From Sphingobacteriaceae bacterium (GTDB lineage: Bacteria; Bacteroidota; Bacteroidia; Sphingobacteriales; Sphingobacteriaceae), in the NCBI GenBank assembly GCA_947478315.1, contig CANJWF010000013.1:1-14644 (forward strand): a stretch of DNA of 14,644 bases. Reading direction: 5' to 3'. Below, piece by piece: positions 1 to 6,422 of the stretch; position 1 is the first letter of the stretch, and each line of letters opens with the position of its first letter. The position numbers were made by a program, and so were the translations under genes. The notes under the pieces are model-generated. The model was not told where the DNA came from and did no database searches. It worked only from the letters and a program-made list of their open reading frames with translations.

Positions 1-96
1 TACAATAATTTCTCTTCAAAAACAAGATAATTTATTGACAATCAAATGATTAAATAATGTTCGTTTTTAAATTTATTTTAATGCGTTTGCCCTGAC

Positions 97-189
97 TCAT
101 GCATGGCTCCGCAAGTTTTAATGGTGATGAAGAACCCATCACAACATTATCATCCTCCTTTGTGAGCGTATTGCTCATGGGTGTTTCAT
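97..189. repeat. Structured intergenic repeat, copy 1 (two modules)
   Basis: This gene-free stretch holds two short modules that recur at 4614-4713. Module A (97-128) is a tcatgc..g..c.cgcaag core followed by ttttaatggtgat. Module B (163-189) is a tgagc...gctcatggg hairpin followed by a tttcat tail. Between them, gtgatg (123-128) can pair with catcac (137-142). The start-to-start spacing A to B is 66 nt here, and B to A is 64 nt in the other copy, as if both were pieces of one alternating array. The loop of the module B hairpin differs between copies while the stem survives, which suggests a structure under selection or a mobile palindromic repeat. The function is unknown. Nothing else convincing is seen in 1-96. 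Confidence 0.45.
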
Positions 190-200
190 AAGATTTTTCA

Positions 201-297
201 TGTACCACAAAGGTACACGTTTTTAAAACATGTACCAAATTTTGTATTTTTGGTACATGTTTTTGTTTCATGCGACTTCTTGGTACACGTTATTTTT
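201..297. repeat. Cluster of GGTACA(C/T)GTT direct and inverted repeats
   Basis: Three direct copies of GGTACA(C/T)GTT followed by a T-rich tail begin at 212, 252 and 282, so they are 40 and 30 nt apart. Inverted copies lie at 201-206 (tgtacc) and 225-239. The arms 225-239 and 249-263 form a perfect 15-bp inverted repeat around a 9-nt loop. The smaller pair tgtacc/ggtaca (201-206 and 212-217) can form a second hairpin. This could be an operator array, a transcribed structured RNA, or the remnant of a transposon end. There is no adjacent gene it clearly controls. A 73-codon open frame on the minus strand (271 to 50) runs through these repeats and is not believed to be a gene. Confidence 0.5.
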
Positions 298-403
298 GTG
301 GAGTTTTCAGGAGCACTATACGTTTAATAGCGTATGCTTTGTTGTCTATTAAGCTGTATGAAGATAGGTTAGTAGGTACGCAAAATTGATTGTTGTTCTG
401 TTG

Positions 404-445
404 TGGAATAATTAGCGTATTGTGCGTAATAGGATAATTATTCCA
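404..445 (-). terminator. Possible 3' hairpin of the proC-argE-argH operon
   Basis: An 11-bp perfect inverted repeat (404-414 and 435-445, tggaataatta and its complement) surrounds a 20-nt loop. The inner arm contains the argH stop codon at 438-440. No T-run follows the stem in the direction of transcription, so it is at best a weak intrinsic terminator or an mRNA 3'-end stabiliser. The rest of the stretch from 298 to 403 shows nothing recognisable. Confidence 0.3.
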
Positions 446-1769
446 CCAGTTTATTTAATTGACGATGTACCTTTTCAAACGAAAACTTTTGTAGCACTTC
501 ATTAAAAAGTTGTTTAATTTCCGCATGGCATATATTGCCGATGCTACCTTCGTGGGTATGGTGTAAGTTTTTAGGTGGTGTAAACTTTCCTGCCTCAATG
601 GCGATTCCTACTTGTTTATAGGCTTCTCTAAAAGGCACTCCTTCTAATACCAATCGGTTTACCTCTTCTACGCTAAATAGATAATCGTATTTGGCATCCG
701 ATAAAATGTTGGTATTGAGTTTTATGTTGTTGAGCATGAGTGAGGCTAGTTCGATACAGTCGTTTACGGTTTTAAAAGCGGGAAATAGAGATTCTTTTAG
801 CAATTGTAAATCGCGGTGATAACCCGAAGGGAGGTTGTTGGTCATCATCGTTAACTCATTGGGAATGCTCATTACGGCATTACATTTTCCTCTGATGAGT
901 TCAAATACATCGGGGTTTTTTTTGTGAGGCATAATGCTCGACCCCGTGGTAAGTTCGTCTGGAAAACTGAAAAATCCAAAATTCTGTCCCATAAACAAGC
1001 ACACATCTATACTGAGTTTCGCAAGTGTACCCGCTACCGAAGCCAAGGCTTGCGCCAAGCATCGTTCAGTTTTTCCCCGACTCATTTGTGCATATACCAC
1101 ATTGTAATTTAAAGTTTCAAACCCGAGTAATTCGGTTGTTAGGGTTCTGTTTAGCGGAAACGATGAACCGTAGCCAGCAGCAGAACCTAAGGGATTTTTG
1201 TTGCAGATGCGGTAAGCCGCTAATAGCATTTCTAAATCATCGACTAGGCTTTCGGCATAAGCTCCAAACCATAGCCCAAAGGAAGACGGCATGGCAATTT
1301 GCATGTGGGTGTAGCCAGGCATCAGCACGTGTTGGTGTTGTTCGCTTAGGGAGGAGAGTAGTTCAAAAAAATGAGTGATGTTTTGCGTTAAAATTTCAAT
1401 TTCGTTTCTGAAAAACAGTTTTAAATCGACTAATACTTGGTCGTTACGTGAGCGTCCGCTATGAATTTTTTTACCTGCTTCTCCGATACGTTGGGTTAAT
1501 AATAATTCTATTTGTGAGTGTATGTCTTCAACTTGTTCGTCTATCGTAAAATTTCCTGTTTCAATCTCTCTATAGATGTTTTTAAGTTCTTTTTCGATGC
1601 TTTTATATTCTTGTTCGGTCAATAAATGAATGCTGAATAACATATTGACATGGGCTAAAGAGCCCAAAACGTCGAATGGAGCTAATTGTATATCAAATTC
1701 ACGATCTTTTCCGACAGTGAATTTTTCTACCAGCTGACTTACCTGTGTGTTTTTTTGCCAAAGTTTCAT
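438..1769 (-). CDS. argH: Argininosuccinate lyase
   Basis: This enzyme splits argininosuccinate into arginine and fumarate, the last step of arginine synthesis. It is a cytosolic homotetramer of the fumarase/aspartase superfamily. The 443 residues contain the family landmarks in order: SGRSRNDQV at 104-112, PGYTHMQIAMP at 151-161 with the catalytic-loop His155, and the signature GSSIMPHKKNP at 276-286 with the mobile-loop serine. The length is slightly below the roughly 460 residues of many homologues, but both ends look intact. It is the third gene of a minus-strand run, 30 nt after argE, so it is presumably co-transcribed with proC and argE. Its stop codon lies within a small inverted repeat. 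argG, which supplies the substrate, is not in the window. Confidence 0.97.
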   Translation of the reverse strand: MKLWQKNTQVSQLVEKFTVGKDREFDIQLAPFDVLGSLAHVNMLFSIHLLTEQEYKSIEKELKNIYREIETGNFTIDEQVEDIHSQIELLLTQRIGEAGKKIHSGRSRNDQVLVDLKLFFRNEIEILTQNITHFFELLSSLSEQHQHVLMPGYTHMQIAMPSSFGLWFGAYAESLVDDLEMLLAAYRICNKNPLGSAAGYGSSFPLNRTLTTELLGFETLNYNVVYAQMSRGKTERCLAQALASVAGTLAKLSIDVCLFMGQNFGFFSFPDELTTGSSIMPHKKNPDVFELIRGKCNAVMSIPNELTMMTNNLPSGYHRDLQLLKESLFPAFKTVNDCIELASLMLNNIKLNTNILSDAKYDYLFSVEEVNRLVLEGVPFREAYKQVGIAIEAGKFTPPKNLHHTHEGSIGNICHAEIKQLFNEVLQKFSFEKVHRQLNKLVE

Positions 1770-1799
1770 AAGAATCTGCGAATGTGTTGATATGGATAA

Positions 1800-2852
1800 T
1801 TATAATGATAAGATTTGACGGAGTATTTTAATGTATATATCTATTCCTTCTTCAATTTCCGATAGGTAAATAAATTCATCGGCGGTGTGCGACCGAGCAG
1901 AATCGCCTGGTCCTAGTTTGAGGGAAGGTATGTTTAATAAGGCTTGGTCGGATGAAGTAGGAGATCCATAGGTGTTTCTTCCTAAAGCAATGCCTGCTTG
2001 CACTATAGGATGCTCGACAGGTATGGAAGATGATTTTAATCGTGTGGAACGGGGGTTTATATCGCTTGATACGTGTTGTTGTATGATGCTGAGTACCTCG
2101 TTGTGTGTGTAGGCATCTGTGATGCGTATATCTACCGTAAAGTGACATTGTTCGGGAACAACGTTGTGTTGGGTACCTGCTTGAATAACGGTTACATTCA
2201 TGGTAGTGTCTCCCAAAGTGGGGGAGATTTTTGAAAATTTAAATGAACGAAACCATTCGATGTCTTTTAAGGCTTTATAAATGGCATTATCTCCTTCGTT
2301 GCGAGCGGCGTGTCCCGATTTACCATAAGCAATACAGTCCAATACGAGTAATCCTCTTTCCGAAATGGCTAAGTTCATTAACGTAGGTTCGCCTACAATA
2401 GCAAAATCGAGTGACCCTAATTCGGGAATAATAAGTTCGATGCCATTGTATCCCGATATTTCTTCTTCGGCGGTAGTGGCTAACACTACATTATAGTGTA
2501 AATTTTCTTGTCTATAAAAGTGTAAAAATGTGACTATTAAAGATACTAACGCACCTCCCGCGTCATTACTACCTAATCCGAAAAGTTTGCCTTCGTGTAT
2601 GTCGGGTGTGAAAGGATTTCGTGTATAGGCCGCATTGGGTTTTACTGTGTCGTGGTGGGAATTTAATAAAATACTTGGTTTTTTAGGGTCGAAAAAGGCG
2701 TTGAATGCCCAAATATTGTTGTTTTTTCGGAAACTTTTAACGCCATGTTGATGTAAAAAATCTTCGATAATCGTTGCTGTTGCTGTTTCTTCTTTACTGA
2801 TGGAAGGGGTTGCAATTAACTTTCTGAGCAATTCAATAGCTTGATTATACAT
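1800..2852 (-). CDS. argE: M20-family N-acyl amino acid deacylase (ArgE type)
   Basis: This is a zinc-dependent M20 peptidase-fold deacylase of 350 residues. The dinuclear-metal motifs are visible: HxDxV with His66 and Asp68, the bridging Asp97 in GLGSNDAGG, the catalytic Glu pair at 129-130 in ATTAEEE, and a late metal-site His in the SHTADEF segment near residue 320. Its place between proC and argH argues for arginine synthesis rather than peptide salvage. In Bacteroidota known for the variant pathway, ArgF' carbamoylates N-acyl-ornithine (N-succinyl in Bacteroides fragilis). The ArgE-like enzyme then deacylates N-acyl-citrulline. That variant substrate is inferred here and not visible in the sequence. 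The ATG starts 3 nt after the proC stop, which suggests translational coupling. DapE or a dipeptidase is the main alternative, made less likely by the neighbours. Confidence 0.88.
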   Translation of the reverse strand: MYNQAIELLRKLIATPSISKEETATATIIEDFLHQHGVKSFRKNNNIWAFNAFFDPKKPSILLNSHHDTVKPNAAYTRNPFTPDIHEGKLFGLGSNDAGGALVSLIVTFLHFYRQENLHYNVVLATTAEEEISGYNGIELIIPELGSLDFAIVGEPTLMNLAISERGLLVLDCIAYGKSGHAARNEGDNAIYKALKDIEWFRSFKFSKISPTLGDTTMNVTVIQAGTQHNVVPEQCHFTVDIRITDAYTHNEVLSIIQQHVSSDINPRSTRLKSSSIPVEHPIVQAGIALGRNTYGSPTSSDQALLNIPSLKLGPGDSARSHTADEFIYLSEIEEGIDIYIKILRQILSL

Positions 2853-2855
2853 GGT

Positions 2856-3680
2856 TTAATTCTGATTTTCGGTATACAATCCGCCTGCTTTTTCTGCCGA
2901 AGTTTTAATTCCTTTAATGAGTGCCGAACTAAATCCTTGGTGTTCCATTTCGTTTAGTCCTGCAATGGTGCAGCCTTTAGGAGAGGTTACTTTATCTATT
3001 TCTTGTTCGGGGTGGGAGTGTAATTTTAATAGCAAGTCGGCCGCACCTTTGGCTGTTTGTGCCGCCATTTCTAAGGCTTCGTGGGCGTGAAACCCAATTT
3101 CTGTGCCGCCTTGAGAAGCTGCACGTATGGCTCGAAGAAAGAAAGCAATACCACAAGCGCATAAGGCAGTAGCGGATGTCATCAGCTCTTCATTGATTTG
3201 AATGGTGATACCTACGGTGTTAAAAATGGTTTTTACTTGTTCAATTTGTGCTGCGGTGGCCTGATCGGAAGCGATACAAGTCATAGACGCACTAATGGCA
3301 ATGGCGGTGTTCGGCATGGCACGAACTACTGCTACTTCTTGATTCAATTGTTTGCGAATATCTTGACAGCTTACACCCGATATGACCGAAATCATCAAAT
3401 GCCTTTCTTTATCTATATAAGGGCTAATTTCGTGTAGTAATTTGTTTAGTTGTTGAGGTAAAACAGCTAAAACTAGTATAGTTGCATTTTTGACTGCCTC
3501 GGAGTTATCGTTGGTAACCTGAAAGCCTTCGGTCTTAAAATCAGTTAAGGCGTTTATATTTCTACGGGTTAGCGTAATCTGCGTAGCCATGTATTCGCCC
3601 GATTTAACTAAGCCTTTGGCTAAAGATAAGCCTATGTTTCCACTACCTAAAATGGCAATTCGTTCTGTATGATGGTTCAT
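2856..3680 (-). CDS. proC: Pyrroline-5-carboxylate reductase
   Basis: This enzyme catalyses the NAD(P)H-dependent reduction of 1-pyrroline-5-carboxylate to proline in the cytosol. The 274-residue product has an N-terminal Rossmann motif GSGNIG at residues 12-17. The family hallmark MPNTA sits at 122-126, and the C-terminal dimerisation signature is SPKG..IAGLNEME at 233-246. The usual second glycine of SPGG is Lys here, a modest deviation. The length is normal for the family. It is the first gene of the proC-argE-argH run and has a plausible Bacteroidota promoter about 28 nt upstream. proC inside arginine gene clusters is a recurring Bacteroidota arrangement. It links ornithine/glutamate-semialdehyde metabolism to arginine and proline supply. 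Confidence 0.95.
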   Translation of the reverse strand: MNHHTERIAILGSGNIGLSLAKGLVKSGEYMATQITLTRRNINALTDFKTEGFQVTNDNSEAVKNATILVLAVLPQQLNKLLHEISPYIDKERHLMISVISGVSCQDIRKQLNQEVAVVRAMPNTAIAISASMTCIASDQATAAQIEQVKTIFNTVGITIQINEELMTSATALCACGIAFFLRAIRAASQGGTEIGFHAHEALEMAAQTAKGAADLLLKLHSHPEQEIDKVTSPKGCTIAGLNEMEHQGFSSALIKGIKTSAEKAGGLYTENQN

Positions 3681-3707
3681 TGAATGAGTGAATTAAACGT
3701 TGCGCGC

Positions 3708-3715
3708 CAAATTTA
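3708..3715 (-). promoter_or_regulatory. Predicted -7 box for the proC-argE-argH operon
   Basis: Read on the minus strand this is TAAATTTG, an exact match to the Bacteroidota -7 consensus TAnnTTTG. Transcription would start roughly 7 nt downstream, near 3701, giving a leader of about 20 nt before the proC ATG at 3680. A TTTC about 17 nt upstream is only a weak -33 element. The box runs straight into GCGCGC. The remainder of 3716-3912 shows no gene or strong structure. Confidence 0.45.
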
Positions 3716-3912
3716 CACAATTAGTAGGCTGAGAAACTGTTTAAATGTTAAAACCTTTATCAAAAAGCTACACTTTAATAAAACGTATTTGTGTTAGTTT
3801 TTAGTCACAAAATAACCGCTGTAAACGAAACGTATTGAGTGAAAAATTTCGCAAAAAATTGAAATCGCTTCTTATTCTTCTGAAAAGGGCTAAATTTTGT
3901 TGAAATGTGAAA

Positions 3913-4455
3913 TTAGCGTTGGTAGTAGAAAACTAATGATGCTTTTTGTAAGGTATTACTATTCAAATAAAAGCCCACTAAGGCAGGATTTGCGTTTTTG
4001 TCTAATCCTAGTTTAGCCGTTTTTAATGCATAAATAGTTACAGTATAGGCATGTTGTCCATGATTTTCGGGAGGGCATGGACCGCCATAACCTATTTTTC
4101 CAAAATCTGTTACGCTTTGGATGGCATTTAATGTTAATAAACTATTGTTAGGGTTACCGGCATCAGAAGCTAGTTCTGTTATATTTTTGGGGATATCAAA
4201 AACTACCCAATGCCACCATCCGCTACCTGTTGGCGCATCTTTGTCGTGAATAGTGATGGCGAAACTTTGCGTTTCTTTAGGGGCATTTTCCCAATACAGT
4301 TGTGGCGAAACATTTTGCCCATGGCAACCGAATCCGTTGAAAACTTGTTTCTCGGTTGCTTGTCCGCCTACATCTTTACTTTTTAAGGTAAAGGTTTGAG
4401 CTTGGATAAGTTGTGCTAGTAAAATAGCGGCGAATAGAAAAGTTATTTTTTTCAT
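3913..4455 (-). CDS. Secreted YbhB/YbcL family (PEBP-like) protein
   Basis: This 180-residue protein belongs to the bacterial phosphatidylethanolamine-binding/Raf-kinase-inhibitor-like family. It begins with a clear signal peptide (KK, a hydrophobic core, cleavage around QAQ at residues 18-20), so it is periplasmic or secreted. The ligand-pocket landmarks are present: DKDAP at 71-75 followed by the GWWHWVVFDIP segment, and GYGGPCPPENHG at 122-133. The family has a conserved anion-binding pocket, but its role in bacteria is poorly defined. No partner is evident from context, since it is separated by about 230 nt from proC and by 302 nt from the pirin gene. The motifs make the family assignment secure; the function is not assigned. 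Confidence 0.93.
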   Translation of the reverse strand: MKKITFLFAAILLAQLIQAQTFTLKSKDVGGQATEKQVFNGFGCHGQNVSPQLYWENAPKETQSFAITIHDKDAPTGSGWWHWVVFDIPKNITELASDAGNPNNSLLTLNAIQSVTDFGKIGYGGPCPPENHGQHAYTVTIYALKTAKLGLDKNANPALVGFYLNSNTLQKASLVFYYQR

Positions 4456-4533
4456 TTGAATATAATTTGATTTTTAATGGTCAAATGGAATGCCCAACCT
4501 ATTATTCATTAGTGTTTTGTATTTCATGGTATT

Positions 4534-4713
4534 CATGAATGCAAAGCATTTATTCAGTTGTGTTTCCTTTTCGTATAAGGACTTCATGAACCTTCGGTGT
4601 CATCATCGGTTGGTGAGCGCTCGCTCATGGGCATTTCATCTGTTTAATTACTCAGTTGTGTTTGTTTTTGATGAACTTCATGCGTGCTTCGCAGGTTGTT
4701 TTTTAATGGTGAT
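4534..4713. repeat. Structured intergenic repeat, copy 2 (degenerate tandem)
   Basis: Nearly the whole 302-nt gap between the pirin and YbhB genes is degenerate repeat. Module B (4614-4639) carries a perfect tgagcg/cgctca hairpin and then gggcatttcat. Module A (4678-4713) has a gcg..cgc core, then ttaatggtgat. Both match 163-189 and 97-128 respectively. Within this copy, cagttgtgttt occurs at 4555-4565 and 4653-4663, and acttcatg at 4581-4588 and 4675-4682, giving a rough 94-98-nt tandem period. Further short hairpins follow CATG, such as aatgc/gcatt at 4538-4550 and acc/ggt near 4590. The plus-strand open frames through this stretch look like by-products of the repeat. Confidence 0.5.
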
Positions 4714-4757
4714 AATAGTAGATATAACATTTACGAAACTAAAAAAGTTATGGACTA

Positions 4758-5483
4758 TTATTTTAAACCGTCATGGGGTATGTCCATCACTAAAATTTGT
4801 GTATTAGGAGAGGTGGCTGTTATTGAAATATGTTGGGTATCCCAAATACCTATACCATCTCGTTTATTTAGAACTTGTTCTTCAATATTTGCCGCACCTT
4901 CGATGATAAAAATATATACTCCATTACCTGGTTGTTTGATAGTATAATCGGCAGAAAAATCATTGTCAAACAAACCTACATAAAACCATGCGTCTTGATG
5001 AATCCATACACCGGCATCGTTGGCATTGGGAGAAAGAATTTGTTGTAATTGATTGCGTTGGTCGGCTATCGTAAGGCTTATTTGGTCGTAACGAGGGGTC
5101 ACCTCTTTTTGCTTAGGAAACACCCATATTTGCAACAATTCGACATTTTCATGGTCACTATTATTGAATTCACTATGCATAATTCCTGTGCCAGCACTCA
5201 TTACTTGCACATCTCCATACCGAATCACGCTACCGTTTCCCATGCTGTCTTCATGTTTGAGTTCTCCGTTTAGGGGAATAGTGATAATTTCCATGTTGTC
5301 GTGTGGGTGCATACCAAACCCCATTTTTGGAGCTACTGTGTCGTCGTTAAGTACACGTAGTACCCCAAAGTGCATTCTGTCGCGATTGTGATAGTTTGCA
5401 AAGCTAAAAGTATGGTAGGTATTGAGCCATCCGTGTTGCGCGTGTCCGCGTGTTTCGGCTGCATGTAAAATAGTTTTTGCCAT
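4758..5483 (-). CDS. Pirin-family bicupin (YhhW/quercetinase-like)
   Basis: This is a 241-residue cytosolic bicupin of the pirin family, closest in form to E. coli YhhW. The N-terminal cupin holds the whole metal site: His59 and His61 in GMHPHDNME, then His103 and Glu105 in GIMHSEF. The C-terminal cupin has no comparable metal ligands, which is usual for the short YhhW type. Some family members show quercetin 2,3-dioxygenase activity in vitro, but the natural role is uncertain, and redox or stress sensing has been proposed. The gene stands alone on the minus strand. A terminator for the preceding gene lies just upstream of its start, so it should have its own promoter. No good TAnnTTTG box was found there. 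Confidence 0.92.
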   Translation of the reverse strand: MAKTILHAAETRGHAQHGWLNTYHTFSFANYHNRDRMHFGVLRVLNDDTVAPKMGFGMHPHDNMEIITIPLNGELKHEDSMGNGSVIRYGDVQVMSAGTGIMHSEFNNSDHENVELLQIWVFPKQKEVTPRYDQISLTIADQRNQLQQILSPNANDAGVWIHQDAWFYVGLFDNDFSADYTIKQPGNGVYIFIIEGAANIEEQVLNKRDGIGIWDTQHISITATSPNTQILVMDIPHDGLK

Positions 5484-5504
5484 AGCTGAGTATTAATTAA
5501 AATC

Positions 5505-5537
5505 AAATGAGGCTGCCTATACAGAACAGCCTCATTT
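5505..5537 (-). terminator. Intrinsic terminator of the 59-aa cysteine-rich gene
   Basis: An 11-bp perfect inverted repeat (5505-5515 aaatgaggctg, 5527-5537 its complement) has an 11-nt loop. On the minus strand the stem ends in ATTTGATTTTAATT, a loose T-rich tail. It sits 19 nt past the stop of the small gene and 21 nt before the pirin start, so it insulates the two. Confidence 0.75.
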
Positions 5538-5556
5538 TGGTTATTTAATGATTATT

Positions 5557-5736
5557 TTATTCGCAACAACAGGCTTGCTTTTTATCGCAAGTGCTTTTAC
5601 ATTGCGCACTATTTTTTTGATTGCATTGGCAGTCTTTATGTTGTGTGCAAGTGCTGTTTTTAGGGTTTTTATAGGCGAATGTAGCGACACCGACAACTAA
5701 TAAAGTTGACAAGATGCCAAAGGTGATTGTTTTCAT
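5557..5736 (-). CDS. Small exported cysteine-rich protein (59 aa)
   Basis: This short gene encodes 59 residues starting MKTITFGILSTLLVVGVATF. That N-terminus is a typical signal peptide or single membrane anchor. The mature part of about 38 residues has eight cysteines (positions 30, 36, 38, 46, 50, 56, 57, 58), ending CCCE. It also has many Lys, Gln and Asn residues. Such density suggests metal binding (metallothionein-like) or a disulfide-knotted exported peptide. I recognise no family. Support for reality comes from the clean N-terminal signal, the terminator 19 nt past the stop, and a same-strand neighbour 60 nt upstream with a near-identical N-terminus (MKTIAF) and similar cysteine richness. 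The two may be co-expressed. Function is not assigned. Confidence 0.75.
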   Translation of the reverse strand: MKTITFGILSTLLVVGVATFAYKNPKNSTCTQHKDCQCNQKNSAQCKSTCDKKQACCCE

Positions 5737-5762
5737 GATCTTCCATCATTTAAATATTGGAT

Positions 5763-5807
5763 AATTAAGTTAATTTTTTAAAATAGGGTATAAAAATTAA
5801 CTTAATT
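5763..5807 (-). terminator. AT-rich 16-bp hairpin at the end of the 117-aa gene
   Basis: The arms 5763-5778 and 5792-5807 form a perfect 16-bp inverted repeat around a 13-nt loop. The stop codon of the upstream gene (5797-5799) lies inside the first transcribed arm. The stem is almost entirely A/T, with a single G-C pair, and no separate T-run follows. It could therefore be a weak terminator or attenuator that lets some transcription reach the 59-aa gene. Confidence 0.45.
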
Positions 5808-6150
5808 GAGGTGGATGCCAACAAGTAGATAGATAGTTTCCAAGCTTATAATGCTGTGTTTCGGATGTAAACGAAGGAGTGCTAAGAAATATACGTGTAA
5901 GTATTTGTTGTGGTTGGTTGAGAATCGTCGTACAACAATAGCAAGATTGTGCAATGCTACAAACGCCCTTAGAACAACAATCATGCGCCTGTTGTTTTGG
6001 ATTAGCTGTTTTGTTGTTCATCGTCTTGCGCATACAACAACTCATTTTACAAAACATTTTCTTATTGGGAGATGTGCTAATTTTTGCCCAAGCAGAAAAA
6101 CCTGTCAAACAACAGATGTATAAAGCTAATGTGAAGGCAATAGTTTTCAT
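5797..6150 (-). CDS. Exported cysteine-rich protein (117 aa)
   Basis: The 117-residue product starts MKTIAFTLALYICCLTGFSAWA, a good signal peptide with likely cleavage after AWA near residue 22. The mature part carries ten cysteines (34, 38, 39, 58, 59, 64, 70, 72, 73, 110), mostly in CxxxCC, CC and CxCC clusters. It ends YLSTCWHPPQLS. The C-terminal W-x-P-P and paired cysteines resemble, from memory only, small exported Bacteroidota proteins of the HYC_CC_PP kind, often seen near heavy-metal efflux genes. The HYC motif itself is absent, so this is a weak link. It is divergent from pepO and 60 nt upstream of the 59-aa cysteine-rich gene. Its ATG lies inside a perfect hairpin. The signal peptide makes the first Met the best start. 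Metal binding is a guess. Confidence 0.7.
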   Translation of the reverse strand: MKTIAFTLALYICCLTGFSAWAKISTSPNKKMFCKMSCCMRKTMNNKTANPKQQAHDCCSKGVCSIAQSCYCCTTILNQPQQILTRIFLSTPSFTSETQHYKLGNYLSTCWHPPQLS

Positions 6151-6173
6151 ATTGTAAAAATATGAAAACTATT
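6139..6173 (-). promoter_or_regulatory. Hairpin enclosing the start codon of the 117-aa gene
   Basis: The arms 6139-6152 (aatagttttcatat) and 6160-6173 are perfectly complementary over 14 bp with a 7-nt loop. The start codon (6148-6150 on the minus strand) is inside the stem. If transcription starts upstream of 6173, the ATG and the next three codons would be base-paired in the mRNA. That would be a possible translational switch, or simply a palindromic site at the start. Confidence 0.4.
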
Positions 6174-6247
6174 AAGCGTGTACCACTAACGTTGAATCTA
6201 AATTTTATCTTCGGGGCATAAAATGGCAGGATTTTGACTTAAAAGTA

Positions 6248-6291
6248 ATTTGAATTTTATCGGGAGTTTTGTTGAAGTATAAAATTCAAAT
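6248..6291. repeat. 13-bp inverted repeat in the 117-aa gene/pepO intergenic region
   Basis: Arms 6248-6260 (atttgaattttat) and 6279-6291 are perfect complements around an 18-nt loop. They lie in the 272-nt divergent gap between the cysteine-rich gene and pepO. No convincing TAnnTTTG promoter was found for either gene here. A minus-strand frame from 6410 to 6198 stays open for about 70 codons but contains no ATG. Confidence 0.4.
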
Positions 6292-6422
6292 AAATCTAGG
6301 TTTTGTAAAGTAAATTTCACGATAGCATATCCAACGTAAGATAAAGAATCCTCTTGTAAAACAGTAAAATTAGCTAAAATCCTAAAAAGTATCCATTCAT
6401 TTAATCTAAATTAACTACATCA

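Noticed and set aside
50..271. 73-codon minus-strand open frame starting MKQKHVPK
   Set aside because: It runs through the GGTACA inverted repeats and the two-module repeat, shows no domain or signal peptide, and its composition follows the repeats.
201..297. CRISPR array
   Set aside because: The repeated units are about 10 bp, occur in both orientations, are unevenly spaced (30 and 40 nt), lack uniform spacers, and no cas gene is present.
4490..4947. Overlapping plus-strand frames of 105 and 87 codons between the YbhB and pirin genes
   Set aside because: The first reads through degenerate tandem repeats and the second overlaps the pirin gene antisense. Neither resembles a protein.
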